Source of the DNA: Comamonas testosteroni
Lineage (GTDB): Bacteria > Pseudomonadota > Gammaproteobacteria > Burkholderiales > Burkholderiaceae_C
DNA: 64,000 nt
Assembly: GCF_014076415.1 (NCBI RefSeq)
Contig: NZ_CP043568.1
Location: forward strand, 4,216,001-4,280,000
Direction of reading: 5' to 3'
Part shown: positions 8,590 through 17,386 of the stretch, one piece after another
Numbering within the stretch: position 1 is the stretch's first letter
Layout of the letters: each line of letters starts with the position of its first letter
The notes under the pieces: generated by a model
Databases searched by the model: none
The model's input: the letters and a program-made list of their open reading frames with translations, nothing else
What the model was told of the DNA's origin: nothing
Made by a program: the position numbers and the translations under genes

Positions 8590-9074
8590 ACAAGCTCAAT
8601 GTTTCCTGCACGGTCAATGGTGACCTGCTGGAGTTCGATGTCGCACCCAACCGCAGTCTGCTGGACGCGCTGCGCACCGAGATGGGCCTCACGGGCACCA
8701 AGAAAGGCTGCGATGTGGGCGAATGCGGCTCCTGCACCATCTTGTTCAATGGCCGCCCTGCCAACGCCTGCCTGATTCTGGCTGCAGAAGCCCAGGGCGC
8801 CGAAATCACCACCGTTGAAGGTCTGCAAGGTGCAGACGGCAAGCTCCATCCCTTGCAGGAATGCTTTATGCAATGCGGCGCGGCGCAATGCGGCTTCTGC
8901 ACACCCGGCATTCTGATTGCAGCCAAAGCCTTGCTGGACGAGAACCCCTGCCCCAGCACCGAAGACATCCGCTTTGCCATCGCCGGCAACATCTGTCGCT
9001 GCACGGGATACACCAAAATTCTGGACGCCATTGCCGCAGCCGCCCCCGTCGCACAGGAGGCCAGCGCATCATGA
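8586..9074 (+). CDS. Xanthine dehydrogenase-family [2Fe-2S] subunit
   Basis: Small iron-sulfur subunit of 162 residues. The plant-ferredoxin-like N-terminal cluster is ligated by the cysteines in GCDVGECGSCTILFNG plus the later Cys of ANAC; the second cluster uses CGAAQCGFCTPG and CRCTG. It relays electrons from the Mo centre to FAD. It overlaps both neighbours by four bases (ATGA), typical of coxMSL-like operons. Confidence 0.95.
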   Translation: MNKLNVSCTVNGDLLEFDVAPNRSLLDALRTEMGLTGTKKGCDVGECGSCTILFNGRPANACLILAAEAQGAEITTVEGLQGADGKLHPLQECFMQCGAAQCGFCTPGILIAAKALLDENPCPSTEDIRFAIAGNICRCTGYTKILDAIAAAAPVAQEASAS

Positions 9075-11365
9075 GCCAAAAATCCATCATCGGAACCAGC
9101 GTCAGGCGCAACGACTTGCTGGCCAAGGTCACAGGCGACGCCAAATATGTGGCTGACATGCATCTGCCCGGCCTGCTGTATGCCAGGACCAAGCGCAGCA
9201 ATGTCGCCCATGCCCGCATCGTGAAGATCGACACCAGCCGGGCTCTGGCCCTGCCGGGAGTGAAAGCCGTTCTGACCCATGAGAACGTACCCCGCGTGCT
9301 GCACGCAGGCTCACCACACCCACGCTCTGCATCGGTCACCTGCGATCAGTACATTCTGGACAGCAAGGTCAGGTACTGGGGTGAAAGTGTTGCCGTGGTC
9401 GCGGCAACAAGCGAAGAAATTGCAGAGCAGGCTCTTGATCTCATTGATATCGAGTATGAGCTACTTCCGGCTTTTTTCACCACCGAAGAAGCTCTGGCCG
9501 CACCAGCCTCCCAACGCATTCACGACCGAGAGCCTGGTGGCAACCTGGTACTGCCACCGGTTCGGGTACAGCGCGGGGATATCGTCAAAGGCTTTGAGGA
9601 AGCCGACTTTGTCCTCGAAGGCGAGTATGAAGGCGGCCGCCCTACTCCCGCCTATATGGAGCCCAACGCCTGCATGTGCCAGTGGGATGGCAACGGCAAT
9701 CTCACGGTCTGGATCTCCACGCAGACGGCTTTCATGGTGCGCGGCATCATGGCCGAAGTGCTGGGCCTGCCGCTGCACAAGGTGCGCGTGCTGGTTGACC
9801 ATATGGGCGGCGGTTTCGGTGCCAAGCAGGACTTGTTCCAGAGCGAGTTCCTCTGCGCACTGCTAGCCAAACAGACGCGCCGCCCTGTGCGCATGGAGTT
9901 CTCTCGGGAAGAAACCTTCCTCGGAGGCCGCACCCGACACCCCTTCAAGATCTGGCTCAAACAGGGTTTTCGCAAGGACGGCAGCATCACCGCGCGCCAG
10001 GCCCGCGTGGTCTTCAACTCAGGTGCCTACGGCTCACATGGCCCGGGCGTGACCAACGTGGGCACAGCATCCCTGACATCGCTGTACCGCTGCGAGAACG
10101 TGGACCTGGAAGGGTTATGCGTCTATACCAACAGCCCCATCGCTGGTGCGTTTCGCGGCTATGGCGTCGTTCAGACCTATTTTGCGCTGGACCTGCAGCT
10201 TGATGAAGCGGCGCAGGTCTTGGGCATGAACCCGGCAGAGCTCAAGCTGATGAATGCCGTCAGCCAGGGCGATCTGGCCCCTTCGGGCCACCCCATCGTA
10301 GGCCACGGCTTGCCCGACTGCATACGCCGCGGCATGGAAGAGGTGCACTGGCCGCGTGGCTCAAGCCCGAAAGAGGGCCCGGTACGCCGGGGCTGGGGCA
10401 TGGGCTGCGAAATGCATGGCAGCAGCGCCTACCCCGGCATCAAGGAGCAAGGCAATGCCATCGTCAAGATGAATGAAGACGGCACGGTAGTGCTGCTGAC
10501 GGGCACCGCTGGTCTGGGCACAGGCGCCCATACGGCGCTGGCACAAATCGTGGCCCAGGAGCTGGGCCTGTGCTTTGAAGCCGTCAGCGTCATGCATGGA
10601 GACACCGACGTCGTTCCCTGGGACATTGGCGCATTTGCCAGCCACACAACCTATATGGGTGGGCGAGCAGCCCAGATGGCGGCAGCGAAGGTCAAAGAGC
10701 AACTGCTGGAGCGCGCTGCAGGCTATCTTGACACTGCAGCCTCCAACCTCCAGGTGTCACAGGGCGTGATATGTGGCCCCGATGGCAAAAGCATGAGCGT
10801 GCGTGATGCCGTCGCAGCGCGCAAAGGCATTCCGGCTGCGCAACTGGTGGGCACAGCCACCTACCACCCGACCAAGGCCTATTCCTTCGCGGCCCACTTT
10901 GCCGAGGTCAGCGTGGACACCGAAACCGGCCAGATCACGGTACTGCAGGTTGTACCCGTGCATGAAATTGGCAAGGTTATCCATCCGATTGCCGCTGCCG
11001 GCCAGATCGAAGGCGGCATACAGCAGGGCATAGGTCACACGCTTTACGAGGACTACCAGATCGACATGAGTACCGGGCGCTCACTGAATGCCAACTTTGT
11101 CGACTACAAGATGCCGCTGTCCATGGACATGCCTCAGATACGCACCGTGCTGCTGGAGACCGCGCCCGATCCAGGCGGGCCGTATGGCGCCAAAGGCGTG
11201 GGTGAGGACCCCATCATCGCCATCGGTCCGGCCATCGTGAACGCCGTGTATGACGCCATCGGCGTGCGCTTTCGTCACTACCCCATCCGTCCCGAGCAAG
11301 TGCTGCAAGCGCTCAAAGCCCGGACTGCGCAAAGCCACCGTGTCACAGAAGGAGCTTACACATGA
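9071..11365 (+). CDS. Xanthine dehydrogenase-family molybdenum-binding subunit
   Basis: Catalytic large subunit of 764 residues that binds Mo-molybdopterin (probably the cytosine dinucleotide form) and hydroxylates an aromatic heterocycle with water as oxygen donor. [10 protein letters not shown] and AFRGYG are the Mo-cofactor loops, and GAKGVGED near the C-terminus holds the catalytic Glu of the family (GVGE). The 'a/b' hammerhead domain is at the N-terminus ([19 protein letters not shown]). Start is the ATG at 9071, overlapping the small-subunit stop. The substrate is not readable from sequence, but neighbouring nucleobase-type transporters and a purine/pterin-type deaminase point to an N-heteroaromatic. 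No XdhC-type maturation factor is present in the cluster. Confidence 0.95.
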   Translation: MSQKSIIGTSVRRNDLLAKVTGDAKYVADMHLPGLLYARTKRSNVAHARIVKIDTSRALALPGVKAVLTHENVPRVLHAGSPHPRSASVTCDQYILDSKVRYWGESVAVVAATSEEIAEQALDLIDIEYELLPAFFTTEEALAAPASQRIHDREPGGNLVLPPVRVQRGDIVKGFEEADFVLEGEYEGGRPTPAYMEPNACMCQWDGNGNLTVWISTQTAFMVRGIMAEVLGLPLHKVRVLVDHMGGGFGAKQDLFQSEFLCALLAKQTRRPVRMEFSREETFLGGRTRHPFKIWLKQGFRKDGSITARQARVVFNSGAYGSHGPGVTNVGTASLTSLYRCENVDLEGLCVYTNSPIAGAFRGYGVVQTYFALDLQLDEAAQVLGMNPAELKLMNAVSQGDLAPSGHPIVGHGLPDCIRRGMEEVHWPRGSSPKEGPVRRGWGMGCEMHGSSAYPGIKEQGNAIVKMNEDGTVVLLTGTAGLGTGAHTALAQIVAQELGLCFEAVSVMHGDTDVVPWDIGAFASHTTYMGGRAAQMAAAKVKEQLLERAAGYLDTAASNLQVSQGVICGPDGKSMSVRDAVAARKGIPAAQLVGTATYHPTKAYSFAAHFAEVSVDTETGQITVLQVVPVHEIGKVIHPIAAAGQIEGGIQQGIGHTLYEDYQIDMSTGRSLNANFVDYKMPLSMDMPQIRTVLLETAPDPGGPYGAKGVGEDPIIAIGPAIVNAVYDAIGVRFRHYPIRPEQVLQALKARTAQSHRVTEGAYT

Positions 11366-12474
11366 CCTCGACCTCTCAACGCCCCATTCCCGTCACCATA
11401 CTCACTGGCTTTCTGGGGGCTGGCAAGACGACGCTGCTCAATCACATCCTCACGGAAAAGCATGGTCACCGCATCGCTGTGATCGAAAACGAGTTCGGCG
11501 AAATAGATGTGGACTCCGATCTGGTGATGGCCTCCGAAGAGGAAATCTTCCAGGTCGCCAATGGATGCATCTGCTGCGTGGTCGATGTGCGCAACGATCT
11601 GGTGCAGATTCTGCAGAAGCTGCTCGACCGCAAGGACCAGTTTGACCACATCCTGGTGGAGACCAGCGGACTGGCGGACCCCTCGCCCGTGGCCGCCACC
11701 TTCTTCATGGACAACGACGTGGCCAAGAAAGTGATGCTGGACGGCATCGTAACTCTGGTAGATGCCGTACACGTCCAGCCTCACCTGGACGATCCAGCCT
11801 TGGCCGAGTATGACAACCAGGCCGTCACGCAAATTGTGGTTGCAGACCGAATCCTGCTGAACAAGTCCGATCTGGTCGGCGAGTCCGAGCTCAAGGAGCT
11901 GGAGCGCCGCATCCGCACACTCAACAGCATTGCACCTGTGATGCGCACTGTGCAGGCCCAAGTGGACCTCTCCCAGATTCTGGGATTGCAGACATACGAG
12001 TCCGATGCCCTGTCCATGACAGACCCCGACTTTCTGCACAGGCCAGCCATTGGCGGCCATATCGGTGCCCATGCCTGCGATGAGCATTGCACGCACCAGG
12101 AACACGATCATCTGCCGGCCATTAGCCAGTCCGCTGACCATGCTCACACACACGACCCGTCCGTGAACTCCGTGTCGTTCACCTTTGACCGGCCCTTCGA
12201 TATCGATGCCCTGATGCCCACGCTCAATGCACTGCTGAGCGAACACGGCGACGACATCTACCGCGTCAAAGGAATTTTGCATGTGCAAGGCGATGACCGC
12301 CGCCATGTGCTGCAAGGGGTTCACCGCCTGCTCGAACTCAAGCCCGCCCTGCCCTGGTGGGATGAAACACCCGGCAGCAAGCTGGTCTTCATTGGTCGCC
12401 ATCTCAATGCCTCGCAACTGCGAAGCGCACTCACTCGCCACCTGGTTTCCATCGAGGCTCAGGAAGCCGCCTGA
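11362..12474 (+). CDS. CobW/G3E-family GTPase, putative metallochaperone
   Basis: A 370-residue COG0523 GTPase. It has Walker [10 protein letters not shown] (residues 16-24), the metal-binding CICC motif (Cys69, Cys71, Cys72), base-recognition NKSD, and a His-rich loop at about 235-265 ([14 protein letters not shown] and HAHTHD) before the CobW C-terminal domain. Such proteins deliver metals, often Zn or Fe, to a client enzyme. It overlaps the Mo-subunit stop by four bases and precedes two metal-dependent amidohydrolase homologues, so one or both may be the client; that is inference. Confidence 0.92.
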   Translation: MTSTSQRPIPVTILTGFLGAGKTTLLNHILTEKHGHRIAVIENEFGEIDVDSDLVMASEEEIFQVANGCICCVVDVRNDLVQILQKLLDRKDQFDHILVETSGLADPSPVAATFFMDNDVAKKVMLDGIVTLVDAVHVQPHLDDPALAEYDNQAVTQIVVADRILLNKSDLVGESELKELERRIRTLNSIAPVMRTVQAQVDLSQILGLQTYESDALSMTDPDFLHRPAIGGHIGAHACDEHCTHQEHDHLPAISQSADHAHTHDPSVNSVSFTFDRPFDIDALMPTLNALLSEHGDDIYRVKGILHVQGDDRRHVLQGVHRLLELKPALPWWDETPGSKLVFIGRHLNASQLRSALTRHLVSIEAQEAA

Positions 12475-12508
12475 AGCGCTTCAACCGTCATCACAGAAGG
12501 AGAGACAC

Positions 12509-13444
12509 ATGATCATCGACATCAGTTGCTACCCCACCGACCAGGTTGACCTGGCTTGGTGGCACGACGGCAAACCCTATACCGTGGACCGGCTGCTCAA
12601 GACCATGGATGGCCCCTACTACGTCAATGGCAAACCCCGCCGTATCGACAAGGCCTTCATCCAGCCGCCCCAGGGCAACACCATCTACACATGGAGCGAC
12701 GGTGAGAAGTCGGGCCGCGAGTCCATCGACGATTACATGGCTTACACACTCAAATGCGTGCAGGAGCATCCCGACCGCTTCATTGGCTGCTTTGTCTACA
12801 ACCCTCGCTGCGGCGTCAAGAACGGCGTCGAAGCCATAGAGCGCTATGTCAAGGAGCATGGCTTCAAGATGGTTCAGATGCAGGCCAATATGCATGCCTA
12901 CCGGCCTGACCGCGCGCTGGACTGGGTGCGCCCGGCTTTCGAAAAATGCGCCGAGCTGGGTGTGCCGGTAAAGCTGCATACGGGCGACGGCCCCTACAGC
13001 ATCCCCTCCGAATGGATTCCCATGATTCAGGAGTTCCCCAAGGTGAACTTCATCATGGCCCACTTCGGCGTGCAGACCGGCGGTGTCTATTGCTTTGAAC
13101 CCTTTCAAGCCGCCATGGATCTGCCCAATGTCTATTGCGAATCCGGCTGGTGCCTGCAGTCGCGCATTGTGGAGTTTGCCAAGGTACTGCCCAAGCACAA
13201 GATCATTTTTGGCACCGACACCCCACCCAACGAGCCCGGCATGTGGCTGCGCCTGCTGGAAGTGCTGTGTACCAACCCCCCACAGGGCATGAACCTCGAC
13301 GAGGAAACGTTAGAGGACTACCTGGGCAACAACATCGCCCGAATGATCGGCATCGAACCCACGCCAGCCCCTCGAACCTTTGAGGAGGCTGAGCAGATGC
13401 TGGGCCACAAGGCCGAGCGCCAGCCCGTGATCGAACTGTATTAA
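12509..13444 (+). CDS. Amidohydrolase-2 family protein lacking the HxH motif
   Basis: A 311-residue COG2159 (ACMSD/LigW-type) TIM-barrel homologue. Start is the ATG at 12509, behind AAGGAGAGA. The barrel and several C-terminal ligands are kept (His157 in LHTGDG, His185 in MAHFG, Asp237 in FGTDTPP). However, the N-terminal HxH that binds the metal in the paralogue next door is Ser6-x-Tyr8 here, and the Lys121/His123 pair of the paralogue is Gln123/Gln125. It is otherwise strikingly similar to the next gene over its whole length. It may be a non-catalytic partner, bind metal differently, or have a new activity. Confidence 0.88.
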   Translation: MIIDISCYPTDQVDLAWWHDGKPYTVDRLLKTMDGPYYVNGKPRRIDKAFIQPPQGNTIYTWSDGEKSGRESIDDYMAYTLKCVQEHPDRFIGCFVYNPRCGVKNGVEAIERYVKEHGFKMVQMQANMHAYRPDRALDWVRPAFEKCAELGVPVKLHTGDGPYSIPSEWIPMIQEFPKVNFIMAHFGVQTGGVYCFEPFQAAMDLPNVYCESGWCLQSRIVEFAKVLPKHKIIFGTDTPPNEPGMWLRLLEVLCTNPPQGMNLDEETLEDYLGNNIARMIGIEPTPAPRTFEEAEQMLGHKAERQPVIELY

Positions 13445-13464
13445 TTCAAGCCAGGAGACACAAA

Positions 13465-14412
13465 ATGATTATCGACACTCACCTGCACCCCACCAATCTG
13501 GTGGACGAGGCGTGGCGCCACACAGGTACGCCCTTCAATGGCGAGCGCATGCTCAAGCTCATGGATGGTCCCTACATGATCAACGGCAAGCCGCGCCGCA
13601 TCGACATGGGCTTCATCCAGCCCCCGCCCGGTAATACCGGCTACCGTGATGGCAACCGCCGCGGCCGTGACGGTATCCGTGACTATATGTCTTACATTGC
13701 CGAGCTCACTCAGAAGTACCCTGACCGTTTCATCGGCAACTTCACCTACAACCCCCGCTGGGGGCCCGAAAACGGTGCTGCCGAAATCGAGTACCACCAT
13801 CTGGCCTATGGCTTCAAGATGATCAAGCTGCATGCCAATATGCATGGCTACCGGCCTGATCGCGCGCTGGAATGGCTGCGCCCGGCAATGAAGGTCTGCG
13901 CCAAGTACAACATCGTTGTGCTGATCCACACCGGTGACGGCCCGTTCACCATTCCCACGATGTTCTACCCGATCATTCGCGAGTTCCCCATGGTGAACTT
14001 CGTGATCGCGCACTTTGGCATTCAGACGGGTGGCAACTATTCGTTCGAGACCTTCTGGATGGCCATGGACACTCCCAATGTCTATGTCGAATCCGGCTGG
14101 TGCTTCCAGGCGCGCATTGCCGAGTTTGCCAAGGAACTACCGCGCAACAAGCTGGTGTTCGGCACGGACAGCCCTCCCAACGAGCCCGGCATGTGGCTTC
14201 GCGAGCTGGAAATGCTGTGCCGCCCCGCACCGCACGGAATCGACCTCGACGAAGACACGCTGGAAGACTACCTGGGCAACAACATTGCGCGACTGGTGGG
14301 CATTGAAACCACACCTCCGCCGAAAAGCCAGGAAGACGCAAAGGCCCGTCTGAAAGCCACCTACGCAGGTGTCGAAAGAAAAGAAGCCATGACCTTCGCC
14401 GCAGCCAAGTAG
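13465..14412 (+). CDS. Amidohydrolase-2 family metal-dependent enzyme (decarboxylase/hydrolase)
   Basis: A 315-residue COG2159 enzyme with the complete metal site: His6-x-His8 (DTHLHP), His155 (LIHTGDG), His183 (IAHFG) and Asp235 (FGTDSPP), plus Lys121 and His123. Relatives include ACMSD, 5-carboxyvanillate decarboxylase, gamma-resorcylate decarboxylase, iso-orotate decarboxylase and oxalomesaconate hydratase. Non-oxidative decarboxylation or hydration/ring hydrolysis of a carboxylated ring product is therefore plausible. It follows its degenerate paralogue by 20 bases with its own Shine-Dalgarno (CAGGAGACA), and the two are likely co-produced and may form a hetero-oligomer. Confidence 0.9.
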   Translation: MIIDTHLHPTNLVDEAWRHTGTPFNGERMLKLMDGPYMINGKPRRIDMGFIQPPPGNTGYRDGNRRGRDGIRDYMSYIAELTQKYPDRFIGNFTYNPRWGPENGAAEIEYHHLAYGFKMIKLHANMHGYRPDRALEWLRPAMKVCAKYNIVVLIHTGDGPFTIPTMFYPIIREFPMVNFVIAHFGIQTGGNYSFETFWMAMDTPNVYVESGWCFQARIAEFAKELPRNKLVFGTDSPPNEPGMWLRELEMLCRPAPHGIDLDEDTLEDYLGNNIARLVGIETTPPPKSQEDAKARLKATYAGVERKEAMTFAAAK

Positions 14413-14511
14413 TGCGGCTCTCGCCCATCGCCTACGGGCGGTGGGCATCCCATACAGAGAAAGTGCCAGCAATCACTGGCTCCCCGTTTCGCTTTGCCGA
14501 GGAGACACTCG

Positions 14512-15909
14512 ATGAATGCCAGAACAACAATGATGGACACCGGTCAGGATTTGCACGACTTCTATGCAGCCTATGCCGACAGCTGGCCGGAGGATGTTCT
14601 GTCCATCGACCACCCCGCCGGTCGGGACCAGGATGTCACTGCCATCGTCTGGTCCCTCGCCGCTCAAGGTCTTCACCCCTTGCTACGCTTCAACCAGATT
14701 GACGACCTGCAGCGCCCATTGATTACCAATCTGTTTGCCTCACGTGAACGCGTGGGCCGCATGCTGGGCGGAGTGGGCGCAGCAGGCCTGCACGCCGAAT
14801 ACCAAGCTCGCAGCAGAAACCTGCTGCAGCCGCAGTTGATTCAGGACGGCAAAGTCCTGCAGCAAGTCAAGACTAGCCAGATCAATCTGCATACCGATAT
14901 CCCGACCATCAAGCATTTCGCCAGTGATCGCGGCCCCTACATCACCAACTCCATTCTGATTTCCGAGTTCGATGGCATAAGCAATGTGAGCTATCACCGC
15001 TCCATGGTTCACTCAGAAACGGAGATCGCCACCAGCCTGCACTCGCGCGGTCACCTTTGGCGCATGTTGCGGGCCGCCGAAACCCAAGGCAAACCCCTGC
15101 CAGTGGCCATGGTCATCGGTGCACATCCGCTGTTCATGCTGGCCGCGGCTGCACGCCTGCCTTATGGCATCGATGAGCGCCACGTGGCGGGTGGGCTGAT
15201 CGGTGCGCCGCTGCAAGTCGTCAAAACGCCAAAGTACGGCATTTCCGTGCCTGCCCATGCTGAGTTCGTTCTTGAAGGCGTGATTGACCCCAGCATGCGC
15301 GCCGAAGAAGGGCCTTTCGGCGAATTCACCGGCTACTCCTCGGACCGCTCCACCAACAACGTCTTCAAGGTCGAGGCCCTGATGCAGCGCAGCGATGCCT
15401 GGCTGCTCGATGTGGTGGGAGGCAATTCGGCCGAGCACCTGAATCTGGGCCGTATCCCCAGAGAGTCCGAGATGGTGGAAAAGCTCAAGGAGCGCTTTCC
15501 AGGCGTGACTGCAGTGCACTACCCCAATTCCGGAACGCACTTCCACGCCTATATCGCGCTCAAGCAATCACGCCCCGGAGAAGCACGCCAGGTCATGCTG
15601 GGCCTGCTGGGCTGGGACCCATATCTGAAGACAGTGTTTGCCGTTGACGAGGATGTGGACATCACCCGCGATGAAGAAGTGCTCTGGGCCATGGCAACGC
15701 ATTTCCAGCCGCACCAAGATCTGTTCATGGTGGACGGACTACCTGGCAGCCCTCTGGACCCTTCCTCTTCCGCCGATGGAACTACCTCACGCCTTGGCAT
15801 CGATGCCACGCGGGGACCCAAGTTCGACGGCTTGCGGGCACGCATCAGCCCCGAAGCCATGCAGCGTGTTCAACCCTTGATTCTCTCCAGCCTGCGCAAC
15901 GAAACATGA
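14512..15909 (+). CDS. UbiD-family prFMN-dependent decarboxylase
   Basis: Reversible (de)carboxylase of 465 residues using prenyl-FMN. The catalytic triad of the family is visible: Arg163 in NVSYHRSM, and Glu266 and Glu271 in EGPFGEFTGY, with the same spacing as R173/E277/E282 of fungal Fdc1; Asn158 matches the metal/cofactor Asn. HMMs often call such genes 3-octaprenyl-4-hydroxybenzoate decarboxylase, but the catabolic setting argues for an aromatic or heteroaromatic carboxylate. I start it at the ATG 14512, seven bases after GAGGAGA; the TTG six codons earlier lies ahead of that ribosome site. Its cofactor supplier UbiX is the first gene of the cluster. Confidence 0.92.
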   Translation: MNARTTMMDTGQDLHDFYAAYADSWPEDVLSIDHPAGRDQDVTAIVWSLAAQGLHPLLRFNQIDDLQRPLITNLFASRERVGRMLGGVGAAGLHAEYQARSRNLLQPQLIQDGKVLQQVKTSQINLHTDIPTIKHFASDRGPYITNSILISEFDGISNVSYHRSMVHSETEIATSLHSRGHLWRMLRAAETQGKPLPVAMVIGAHPLFMLAAAARLPYGIDERHVAGGLIGAPLQVVKTPKYGISVPAHAEFVLEGVIDPSMRAEEGPFGEFTGYSSDRSTNNVFKVEALMQRSDAWLLDVVGGNSAEHLNLGRIPRESEMVEKLKERFPGVTAVHYPNSGTHFHAYIALKQSRPGEARQVMLGLLGWDPYLKTVFAVDEDVDITRDEEVLWAMATHFQPHQDLFMVDGLPGSPLDPSSSADGTTSRLGIDATRGPKFDGLRARISPEAMQRVQPLILSSLRNET

Positions 15910-15993
15910 GACAGCCATAAACCTTCTGGGACACACAGAGCTGAAAAAGCCAGGTGTTTCCAGACCGCTCGAAACCTGTTCAGGAGACAAACC

Positions 15994-17385
15994 ATGACGA
16001 CGAGCACCCCGAACCATAGTCCGCCCGCAGTACATCCAGTCGATGAAAAACTGCCTTTGCCCCAACTAGCAGCACTGGGACTGCAGCATGTGCTGGTTAT
16101 GTATGCGGGGGCGATTGCCGTTCCCCTCATCATTGGAAGCGCCCTCAAGCTCACCAAAGAAGACACAGCATTCCTGATCGCAGCAGACCTGTTCTGCTGC
16201 GGGCTGGTGACCATCATCCAGAGCATGGGCATTGGCAAGGTTGGCATACGCCTGCCCATGATGATGGGAGTGACCTTCACCGCAGTCGCTCCTATTATTG
16301 CAGCAGGCAGCACACCAGGGCTAGGTCTTAGAGCGGTTTTTGGCGGAGTCATCATAGCGGGCATATTCACGCTGCTAGTTGCTCCTTATGTCAGCCGTCT
16401 ACTGCGCTGGTTTCCACCCGTGGTCACCGGCTCCGTCGTTCTGATCATTGGCATTTCGCTGATGCGCGTGGGAATCAACTGGGCAGCGGGTGGAAACCCC
16501 ACCATCCCCGGCCCCAACGGCCCCATCAACAACCCAGCCTATGGCATTCCTTCGCACATAGCCATCTCCGGCATCGTGCTGATGACCATTCTCTTCATCA
16601 TCGCCTGGTGCAAGGGCTTTCTGTCAAACATTGCCGTCCTGATCGGCATCGCCGTTGGCTTTTTGATCACGCTGGCATCAGGCCAGGTCAACTTCGTGGG
16701 CATGCAAGCCACACAGTGGGTACGCATCATCACGCCGTTTCACTTCGGCATTCCCACCGTTGACGTAATGACCACGGTCACGCTGTGCGTGGTGATGATT
16801 GTCATCATGATCGAGGGCGTGGGCCAGTTCCTGGCACTTTCAGAAGTGGTGGAGCGTCCGTTGGAGAAAGACGATATCGCCCGCGGCCTCCGCGCCGATG
16901 GTGTTGGTGCCATCGTGGGTGGCATCTTCAACACCTTCACATACACCTCCTATGCGCAGAACATCGGACTGGTGCAGGTCACCGGGGTACGCAGCCGCTG
17001 GGTCTGCGTAACAGCCGGGGTAATGCTGATCGTGATCAGCAGCTTTCCCAAACTGTCTTTCATCGCCGCATCCATTCCCCAGTATGTTCTAGGCGGCGCA
17101 GCCATGGTGATGTTCGGCATGGTGGCTGCGACGGGCGTGCGCATCCTCAGCCATGTGGATTTTGTCGAAAACCGCAAGAACGCCTACATCGTGGCCATCA
17201 GCCTGGCCATGGGCATGATTCCTCTGGTCGCGGACCGCTTCTTCATGCGCCTGCCAGATCTGCTGGCCAAATTCTGCCAGAACGGGATTTTGCTGGGCAC
17301 CTTCACCGCCGTGCTGCTGAACGTTCTGTTTAACGCCAGCACCAGCCAGGAGCCATCCCTTCACGCTCTAGAAAAGGCGGCCTGA
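15994..17385 (+). CDS. NCS2-family nucleobase (uracil/xanthine) permease
   Basis: Proton- or cation-coupled nucleobase importer of 463 residues with about 14 hydrophobic segments. The NAT/NCS2 signature QNIGLVQVTGVRSR lies around residue 325, and ALGLQHVLVMYAGAIAVPLIIG marks TM1. Close relatives carry xanthine, uric acid or uracil. It sits directly before the ABC importer, one base from the ATPase start, so the cluster encodes two independent uptake routes for nucleobase-like compounds. Confidence 0.94.
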   Translation: MTTSTPNHSPPAVHPVDEKLPLPQLAALGLQHVLVMYAGAIAVPLIIGSALKLTKEDTAFLIAADLFCCGLVTIIQSMGIGKVGIRLPMMMGVTFTAVAPIIAAGSTPGLGLRAVFGGVIIAGIFTLLVAPYVSRLLRWFPPVVTGSVVLIIGISLMRVGINWAAGGNPTIPGPNGPINNPAYGIPSHIAISGIVLMTILFIIAWCKGFLSNIAVLIGIAVGFLITLASGQVNFVGMQATQWVRIITPFHFGIPTVDVMTTVTLCVVMIVIMIEGVGQFLALSEVVERPLEKDDIARGLRADGVGAIVGGIFNTFTYTSYAQNIGLVQVTGVRSRWVCVTAGVMLIVISSFPKLSFIAASIPQYVLGGAAMVMFGMVAATGVRILSHVDFVENRKNAYIVAISLAMGMIPLVADRFFMRLPDLLAKFCQNGILLGTFTAVLLNVLFNASTSQEPSLHALEKAA

Positions 17386-17386
17386 T

